Source: Clostridiales bacterium (GTDB lineage Bacteria; Bacillota; Clostridia; Lachnospirales; Lachnospiraceae). From it: a stretch of DNA of 12,508 nucleotides. The notes under the pieces were generated by a model that searched no databases, had not been told where the DNA came from, and saw only the letters and a list, made by a program, of their open reading frames with translations. Positions 7,419 through 12,508 of this stretch are shown here, one piece after another (within the stretch, counting starts at the first letter, position 1; every line of letters begins with the position of its first letter). The DNA is taken from the NCBI GenBank assembly GCA_015655565.1, contig JAATEU010000141.1, positions 1 to 12,508 of the forward strand, read 5' to 3'. The translations under genes were made by a program, and so were the position numbers.

Positions 7419-7443
7419 ATAAACAAAAGAATGGGGTGATTGA

Positions 7444-8952
7444 ATGAGCAGTCAATGTTTATTGGAAACAAAAGGCATATATAAATCCTTTGGTCCTACA
7501 AGAGCATTGGTTGATGTGAATCTGAAGATTAACCGTGGGGAGGTTCGCGGACTGATTGGAGAAAATGGTTCTGGTAAATCTACTATATGTTCCATTATAG
7601 CAGGTGCTCAGACGGCTGATGAAGGTGAAATGATCTTAAAAGGCGAGTCATTTAACCCGAAGGGGAACGTGGATGCACAGATGCAGGGAATCAGTATGAT
7701 TGTTCAGGAAGCAGGGACAATTTCCGGTATTACGGTAGCGTCTAATATTTTTCTTGGAAATTTGAAACAGTTTACGAAAGGCGGTTTCTTAAGTCTTCGC
7801 AAAATGAATCAGGCAGCGAAAAAAGTATTGGAAGAAATTGGCATTCCGGAAATTGATCCGACTGCGCTGATTGATACCTTGAATTTTGAAGACAGAAAAA
7901 TTGTAGAAATTGCGCGGGCAATGTACTCGGAGCCGGAAGTACTCATCATTGATGAGACTACAACTGCATTGGCGCAAAAGGGCCGAACCATTATTTATAA
8001 TACGATTCGCAAGATGCAGGAGAAAAATAAATCGGTATTGTTTATTTCCCATGATTTAGAAGAACTGATGAAAGTATGTAATACAATCACTGTGTTGCGC
8101 GACGGTAACTTTATCGGCACTTTGACGAAAGAAGAAATGGCAATTGACAAGTTAAGAAGATTGATGGTAGGCCGTGATCTTTCCGGCAGTTATTACCGTG
8201 CTGATTATGATGGTTCCTGTGACGATGAAGTTGTACTGGAATTTAATCAGGTAACTACCGGCGTTAATGTTGAGAACTTCTGTGCGAAATTACATAAAGG
8301 TGAAATCTTAGGTCTTGGTGGTTTATCTGACTGCGGCATGCATGAAATAGGGCGTGCGGCTTTTGGCATAGATAAGCTTCTTACCGGGAATGTGAAATTG
8401 GTAAAAGAAGGAAAAAATCTTATCATAACCGGTCCTGAGATGGCGATTAAGAATAAGATTGGTTATGTATCGAAAGATCGTGATAAAGAAGCACTCATCT
8501 TAACTGCAAGCATTAAAGATAATATTGTATCTCCAAGCTTACCGCTTTTATCTAAGGCAACCTTCATATCTCCGGCAAGTGAGAAGAAGATGTCGCAGGA
8601 ACAGGTTAAAACAATGGAAATTAAATGTTATTCTGATTCCCAGTACTGCAATGAGCTTTCCGGCGGCAATAAACAGAAGGTTGTTTTCTCAAAATGGTTG
8701 GCAAACGGGAGTGAAATCTTTATCCTGGACTGTCCGACGCGCGGTATTGATGTTGGTGTTAAGGCTAATATGTATGCTTTGATGTATGAACTGAAAAAAG
8801 CAGGCAAGTCCATTATTATGATTTCTGAAGAACTTCCGGAACTGATAGGTATGAGTGACCGTATTCTAATCTTGAAAGACGGTGTTATATCAGGTGAGTT
8901 TACCAGAAATGAGGTTCTCTCTGAGCATGATATTATTGAATACATGATTTAG
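7444..8952 (+). CDS. Sugar ABC transporter ATP-binding protein, RbsA/MglA type (two fused NBDs)
   Basis: The 502-residue protein contains two nucleotide-binding domains in tandem, the normal arrangement and length for RbsA-type energisers of monosaccharide importers at the inner face of the membrane. NBD1 has Walker A G-E-N-G-S-G-K-S-T (39-47), Q88, Walker B L-I-I-D-E (167-171) and switch H203, but its signature is L-N-F-E-D (147-151) instead of LSxGQ. NBD2 has an intact signature L-S-G-G-N (405-409), but no P-loop lysine near 292-300 (G-G-L-S-D-C-G-M-H) and a cysteine (C430) after the Walker B aspartate where RbsA proteins usually have glutamate. One composite ATP site is thus canonical and the other fully degenerate. 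ATG 7444 follows GGGGTG. It is cotranscribed with the permease, whose SD overlaps its stop. Confidence 0.93.
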   Translation: MSSQCLLETKGIYKSFGPTRALVDVNLKINRGEVRGLIGENGSGKSTICSIIAGAQTADEGEMILKGESFNPKGNVDAQMQGISMIVQEAGTISGITVASNIFLGNLKQFTKGGFLSLRKMNQAAKKVLEEIGIPEIDPTALIDTLNFEDRKIVEIARAMYSEPEVLIIDETTTALAQKGRTIIYNTIRKMQEKNKSVLFISHDLEELMKVCNTITVLRDGNFIGTLTKEEMAIDKLRRLMVGRDLSGSYYRADYDGSCDDEVVLEFNQVTTGVNVENFCAKLHKGEILGLGGLSDCGMHEIGRAAFGIDKLLTGNVKLVKEGKNLIITGPEMAIKNKIGYVSKDRDKEALILTASIKDNIVSPSLPLLSKATFISPASEKKMSQEQVKTMEIKCYSDSQYCNELSGGNKQKVVFSKWLANGSEIFILDCPTRGIDVGVKANMYALMYELKKAGKSIIMISEELPELIGMSDRILILKDGVISGEFTRNEVLSEHDIIEYMI

Positions 8953-8963
8953 GAGGTGAAGGC

Positions 8964-9968
8964 ATGGCAGAAAAAGTGTTAGCAAAGGAAAGGGAAGAAG
9001 AAAAACAAAGACAGGCAGAATTGATTCATCAGATGAAACGGAAAAATAGGATTAACGCCATTGTCCCCTTTCTGGGTTTGATATTCATCATTCTCTTTTT
9101 TGCAATTGTAACCGGCGGAAGAACAGTGAATTCCAGTAATCTTATTAATCTGGTAAATCAGAGTTATACACTGATTATTGTCTGCGTAGGTGCTGCTTTT
9201 GTATATGGATATGGCGGAATGGATATGTCCGTTGGTTATGTGCAGGGCTTTATCTCTGTTATCATTGCAGTGATAGCAATGAATCATGGGGTACCTGTCT
9301 GGATGATTTTACCGATTTCCATTATCTGTGGTATGTTGATCAGCTCTATAAACGGCATTGTATCCGTATGTACAAGAGTACCTGTATTTGTAGTAAGTTT
9401 ATGTATTATGAATATTTGTAAAGGTATTGTTGCTACCGCAGTGGCAGATACCGATATTTATATGCCATACTCGGAATATTCAGGCTGGAACAACAATGTA
9501 TTAAAAGCAATTGTTCTGACTGTTATTATTGCAGCGGGATATTATGTATTTGAATATACACAGATTGGTAAAAAAATGAAAGTAATGGGCGGTAATATTA
9601 CCACTGCAAAACACAGCGGTATTAATGTTACAAAATACACAATTCTGGCGTATGTGATTATTGGTGCGACCGTAGGTACCGTAGCTTTCTTCACATTAAC
9701 CCGTACCGGCGTTGTAACCGCCTCTACCGGCTCCGGCTTAATGCTTGATGTTATGACTGCAATTGTATTAGGCGGGTTTCCTTTATTTGGCGGTGCCAAG
9801 GCAAAAATCAGATCAGCAGTAGTAGGTGCTGTTACGGTATCTGTTTTAGGGAATGGCCTTACTATTTGGGGTCTGAATCCGAATTACGTGGATGGTGTAA
9901 AGGGTATTCTGTTTTTGATTATCGTATATATCAGTTATGAACGTAAAAAGGGAGAAATATTCAACTAA
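8964..9968 (+). CDS. Sugar ABC transporter permease 1, RbsC type
   Basis: This 334-residue integral membrane protein belongs to the branched-chain/ribose permease superfamily (BPD_transp_2). A highly charged cytoplasmic N-terminus (residues 1-30, rich in E, K, R and Q, possibly helical) precedes about eight to ten hydrophobic segments, including 34-50, 66-83, 90-106, 112-135, 180-197, 225-246 and 310-324. Family marks are G-G-M-D-M-S-V-G (84-91) and the cytoplasmic coupling loop G-K-K-M-K-V-M-G-G-N-I-T-T-A-K-H-S-G-I-N (202-221). AGGAGGTGA (8951-8959) overlaps the ATPase stop codon, so translation is coupled. It probably pairs with permease 2 to form a heterodimeric channel (inference). Confidence 0.92.
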   Translation: MAEKVLAKEREEEKQRQAELIHQMKRKNRINAIVPFLGLIFIILFFAIVTGGRTVNSSNLINLVNQSYTLIIVCVGAAFVYGYGGMDMSVGYVQGFISVIIAVIAMNHGVPVWMILPISIICGMLISSINGIVSVCTRVPVFVVSLCIMNICKGIVATAVADTDIYMPYSEYSGWNNNVLKAIVLTVIIAAGYYVFEYTQIGKKMKVMGGNITTAKHSGINVTKYTILAYVIIGATVGTVAFFTLTRTGVVTASTGSGLMLDVMTAIVLGGFPLFGGAKAKIRSAVVGAVTVSVLGNGLTIWGLNPNYVDGVKGILFLIIVYISYERKKGEIFN

Positions 9969-9984
9969 CAAGGAGGATTTATTT

Positions 9985-11187
9985 ATGAAAAAGCTTTTAG
10001 CATTAGCATTATGTATGGCTATGACAGCCGGTATGTTAGCAGGTTGCGGTAATTCCGTCTCGACTTCAGACACAAATACTTCAAAAAGCAGTGAAAGTGT
10101 TGCATCAGAATCAGGAACTTCTGAAAGTTCTTATAACTTTGATGCAGGCGAATCTGAATATCCGTCTGCGGATGAGTTAGAACCTCATAAAATCGGTGTA
10201 ATATGGTATGGCTATACAGATCAGCTGAGTACTTCCATGAAGAAGAATATGGATTATCTGGCGTCCGAATTCAACGTTGAACTTGTGTATGCAGAAGCAT
10301 ATCTTGCGGAAGATTGTATCAGCGAAACGGAGAACTTAATTGAAGCTGGCTGTGAAGGGATCATGACACTTGGTTTATTTGCGGCTATGGTTGAAAAATG
10401 TGAAGAAGCCGGGGTATATCTGGCACAGTTCTGTAATGTAGTAACGGACGATGAAATTCTTGGAATGATTGCAGATAGCAAATATTTTGCAGGTATGATA
10501 ACTGAGAGCGATGTATCCGGCGGAGAAATGATGGTAGAGGATCTTTATGAAAGAGGATGCAGAAATATCGTTTGGTTATCACTTCAAGCGGGTGCTTCAG
10601 CGAACCATGACAACCGGGTACGTGGTATAGAAGCGGAAATTGAAAAGTACGGTGACCTGAATGTATTGGCTACCTATCGTGGTACCGATATATCAGAGGC
10701 TCTTACAACCTTTGCTGTTACTTATCCGGAAATGGATGGTATCCTCATAACCGGCGGTGATGTGGAAGAATACTATCAGGTTATGACATCGGAAGGGCTT
10801 TCGGGTAACGTAGTCTTAGCTACATTCGATATTGGTGAAGGTACAGGTGAAAGACTTGAAAGCGGTGACCTTGGCTGGATTGCAGGCGGACAGGCTCCGA
10901 CATCCGGTATCGCTTTTTCCTTACTGTACAATGCAATTACAGGAAACAAAATCCTGGATGATCTTACGCAGCCTCTTTACAGAAATTTCTTAATATTACA
11001 GTCTGTAGAAGATTATGATAACTATGTTAAATATTTAGAAGGTAATATCCCTGCATACACAGGAGATGAAATTAAAGCATTAATCAAAGCATTCAATCCG
11101 GAGGCGGATCTTGCTTTATACGAAGAATATAATACCAACTATAGTATTGATGATATCGTAGAAAGACATGCTGATTTATTTCAATAG
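9985..11187 (+). CDS. Sugar-binding lipoprotein of the ABC transporter (Peripla_BP_4 type)
   Basis: The protein has 400 residues from ATG 9985, which has AAGGAGG (9970-9976); an in-frame ATG at 9937 inside permease 1 would bury the signal peptide and is rejected. Residues 1-20 form a lipoprotein signal ending in the lipobox L-A-G-C, with C21 the lipidated cysteine, followed by a Ser/Thr-rich tether (about 23-50). The two-lobed binding domain starts at K-I-G-V-I-W-Y-G (69-76). It is anchored to the outer face of the membrane and hands ligand to the permeases. Motifs seen in ribose/galactose-binding relatives are altered: the hinge region reads I-L-I-T-G-G-D-V rather than a form with N-D, and no aspartate follows G-I-M-T-L. 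The ligand may therefore differ from the usual hexoses and pentoses. Confidence 0.9.
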   Translation: MKKLLALALCMAMTAGMLAGCGNSVSTSDTNTSKSSESVASESGTSESSYNFDAGESEYPSADELEPHKIGVIWYGYTDQLSTSMKKNMDYLASEFNVELVYAEAYLAEDCISETENLIEAGCEGIMTLGLFAAMVEKCEEAGVYLAQFCNVVTDDEILGMIADSKYFAGMITESDVSGGEMMVEDLYERGCRNIVWLSLQAGASANHDNRVRGIEAEIEKYGDLNVLATYRGTDISEALTTFAVTYPEMDGILITGGDVEEYYQVMTSEGLSGNVVLATFDIGEGTGERLESGDLGWIAGGQAPTSGIAFSLLYNAITGNKILDDLTQPLYRNFLILQSVEDYDNYVKYLEGNIPAYTGDEIKALIKAFNPEADLALYEEYNTNYSIDDIVERHADLFQ

Positions 11188-11202
11188 TTGATAACATTTA
11201 AA

Positions 11203-11253
11203 CCAAATTTGTCTCTGTATGATTACTGCAATTCATACAGGGAATAGATTTGG
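11203..11253 (+). other. Long stem-loop between binding protein and permease 2 genes
   Basis: CTGTATGA (11215-11222) pairs perfectly with TCATACAG (11233-11240), and CCAAAT (11203-11208) pairs with ATTTGG (11248-11253) outside it, with an internal loop between. No T-run follows. Such structures downstream of binding-protein genes commonly stabilise that part of the mRNA, so that the binding protein is made in excess over the last permease (inference). Confidence 0.55.
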
Positions 11254-11278
11254 AAGTTAAGTAAGGTATAGGTGTGGT

Positions 11279-12274
11279 ATGAATTCAAAAGTGAAAGATT
11301 ATGCATTGCGAACATTAAAGTCATTGATTTTGCCGATTTGTGTGTATTTATTTTTTGCTCTGGTTACTGAAACAGGACGTTTTGGTACAGGAAAGCAAAT
11401 GACAGTGATTGCCAGACAGGCAGTGCAGCCTATCCTGATGTCCTGGGCACTTGCATTTAATATGAGCATTGGTATGTGGGATTTTTCTGCCGGGGCGGTT
11501 GTGTATGTTGCATCCATTGCAGGCGGTAATTTAGCGGTATTAACCAATACCGGCTTGCCGGGTCTTATTGCGTTTACTGTCTTGGCTGCAGTAATAATGA
11601 GCACGTTTACCGGTGTGTTATACAATGTAATGAAAGTACCATCCATGGTACTTACCATTGGTTTGGTAATGGTGTACGAAACATTGACCTATGTAGTAAA
11701 TTCGGGTAATGGTGTTCTGATTCAAAATGAGATAACCATATTGGCACGTGCGCCATATTGCTTTATTATTCTTGGTATTATGTTCGTAATTATTTATGTT
11801 GTGTATAACTATACATCCTTCGGACATGATGTCAGAGCACTTGGCAATGGACAGTTGATTGCAAGAAATGCCGGCTTAAGTCCGGCAAAGACAAAATTAA
11901 AATCCTTTATTTTTGGTGGTTTATTTCTTGGAATGTCAGCTGTAATTTATGTATCATCAAAGGGAAAGATATCGCCGGCCAGTGGTATGGAAACAGTTAC
12001 AGCGATTTTTGATGCGATGATGGGTATTTTTATTGGTATGTTCTTAAGCAAATATTGCAATATGCCTGTTGGTGTTGCTATTGGTACATTTACTATGAAG
12101 ATGCTGACAACGGGTCTTGTAGCTGTTGGTTTATCTACAACAGTTCGTGATATCTCACAGGGGGTATTCCTTCTAATCATTCTGATTGTTGCTAATAACC
12201 AGGGGCTTTTTGAAGAAATACGTGTAAAAAAGAAGCGGGCTCAGGAGGCTAATGAGAAGTTTGTCCCGCAATAA
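11279..12274 (+). CDS. Sugar ABC transporter permease 2, RbsC type
   Basis: This 331-residue polytopic membrane protein is in the same superfamily as permease 1 but clearly divergent from it. Hydrophobic segments lie at about 15-30, 69-88, 96-115, 121-141, 160-177, 208-226, 240-258, 264-283 and 293-306. The M-W-D-F-S-A-G (66-72) element corresponds to the I-D-L-S-V-G segment of RbsC, and G-H-D-V-R-A-L-G-N-G-Q-L-I-A-R-N-A-G-L (182-200) is the ATPase-coupling loop. The C-terminus is a charged cytoplasmic tail. ATG 11279 has only a weak AGGTG site, 91 bases after the binding-protein stop and beyond a hairpin. This suggests lower expression. It is the last gene before a strong terminator. Confidence 0.9.
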   Translation: MNSKVKDYALRTLKSLILPICVYLFFALVTETGRFGTGKQMTVIARQAVQPILMSWALAFNMSIGMWDFSAGAVVYVASIAGGNLAVLTNTGLPGLIAFTVLAAVIMSTFTGVLYNVMKVPSMVLTIGLVMVYETLTYVVNSGNGVLIQNEITILARAPYCFIILGIMFVIIYVVYNYTSFGHDVRALGNGQLIARNAGLSPAKTKLKSFIFGGLFLGMSAVIYVSSKGKISPASGMETVTAIFDAMMGIFIGMFLSKYCNMPVGVAIGTFTMKMLTTGLVAVGLSTTVRDISQGVFLLIILIVANNQGLFEEIRVKKKRAQEANEKFVPQ

Positions 12275-12307
12275 ATAGAATAATATATAATAATGATTTT
12301 TCGAATG

Positions 12308-12337
12308 GAGCAGGAAAGAAATTTCCTGCTCTTTTTT
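12308..12337 (+). terminator. Strong intrinsic terminator of the transporter operon
   Basis: GAGCAGGAAA (12308-12317) and TTTCCTGCTC (12322-12331) form a perfect 10-bp stem with a GAAA tetraloop, followed directly by six T residues (12332-12337). It lies 33 bases after the permease 2 stop. It closes the operon on the + strand. Confidence 0.95.
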
Positions 12338-12370
12338 AAACAGAAAACAGATGGGTGATGGAAAAAATAT

Positions 12371-12481
12371 TCATTCTACAGCTTTTTTAACGGCTGTTTC
12401 CACATCTTCAACCTGCAGTGCAAGGTGGATAAAGCATCCGCTGAGGCTTTCGAAATTTTCCGGCAGATATTCTTCCGCTTC
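12371..12481 (-). pseudogene. Remnant of a VOC (glyoxalase-fold) gene
   Basis: On the minus strand, 36 codons are open from 12481 down to TGA (complement of 12371-12373). They encode a segment beginning E-A-E-E-Y-L-P and containing G-C-F-I-H-L-A-L-Q-V-E-D-V-E-T-A-V-K-K-A. The I-H-L-A-L-Q-V-E-D-V-x-x-A-V pattern is the start of a beta-alpha-beta module in VOC-superfamily metalloenzymes. An in-frame TAG (complement of 12482-12484) lies right at the junction with the repeat copy, and the protein also stops abruptly just after the first helix. It is therefore a small broken piece and not a functional gene. The family call rests on a short stretch. Confidence 0.5.
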
Positions 12482-12482
12482 C

Positions 12483-12508
12483 TAGAGCGTGTTTAAAAAA
12501 TCATTGCA
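12483..12508 (+). repeat. Second copy of the structured repeat (cut by window edge)
   Basis: These 26 bases match 1198-1223 at 23 positions in the same orientation, differing at the sixth, seventh and thirteenth bases. Only the left end is visible. It abuts the VOC gene remnant. Confidence 0.6.

Noticed and set aside
7372..7443. Riboswitch between GH3 and ATPase
   Set aside because: Only one simple hairpin fits in the 72 bases and no conserved riboswitch core is seen.
9937..9984. ATG at 9937 as start of the binding protein
   Set aside because: It lies inside permease 1, and its extra 16 charged residues would spoil the lipoprotein signal that begins at 9985.
12292..12305. AATGATTTTTCGAA resembling an inverted copy of the repeat end
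   Set aside because: The match is about 12 A+T-rich bases with one inserted base and lacks the neighbouring TGCA and CAGACTC parts, so it is probably chance.
1..12508. CRISPR arrays, tRNA or rRNA genes, transposase or integrase genes
   Set aside because: No regularly spaced repeats, no cloverleaf or rRNA segments and no recombinase motifs were seen on either strand.

Overview
The window is low-G+C DNA with Shine-Dalgarno sites of the AGGAGG type before most genes, and its protein content (AraC-type regulators, cytoplasmic GH2 and GH3 enzymes, an RbsABC-type sugar importer) looks like a gut-type Clostridia, most likely Lachnospiraceae. That assignment is an inference from gene content and codon style; there is no marker gene here.

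Layout. Bases 1-64 hold the last 20 codons of a glycerol-kinase-like FGGY kinase. A 19-codon leader-like ORF follows and runs up to araC-type regulator 1 (166-1200). The stop codon of this regulator is the first three bases of a structured repeat (about 1198-1325), which is more G+C-rich than its surroundings. A regulatory region of roughly 390 bases follows, with a weak terminator-like hairpin, imperfect direct repeats 32 bp apart, and a good sigma-A-type promoter whose -10 lies inside a perfect palindrome. It leads to a stand-alone GH2 glycosidase gene (1716-4133), which ends at a probable terminator.

A second transcription unit starts near 4245 and contains, all on the + strand and closely spaced: araC-type regulator 2, a GH3 glycosidase, the fused double ATPase of an RbsA-type importer, an RbsC-type permease, a lipoprotein sugar-binding protein and a second RbsC-type permease. 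A textbook intrinsic terminator closes it (12308-12337). Two stable hairpins without U-tracts sit at the GH3/ATPase and binding-protein/permease junctions and probably tune expression by mRNA processing. The window ends with a minus-strand remnant of a VOC (glyoxalase-fold) gene, cut off where a second direct copy of the 1198 repeat begins.

How it works together (inference): the lipoprotein captures a small glycoside or sugar outside the cell. The heteromeric permease pair, powered by the ATPase, brings it in. The two glycosidases, neither of which has a signal peptide, hydrolyse it in the cytoplasm, and the two cupin/HTH regulators sense the ligand. The substrate cannot be read from the sequence. 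The binding protein lacks several polar motifs usual in ribose/galactose-binding relatives, and the ATPase keeps only one canonical ATP site. The whole utilisation locus lies between two same-orientation copies of the repeat, so it could behave as a cassette.
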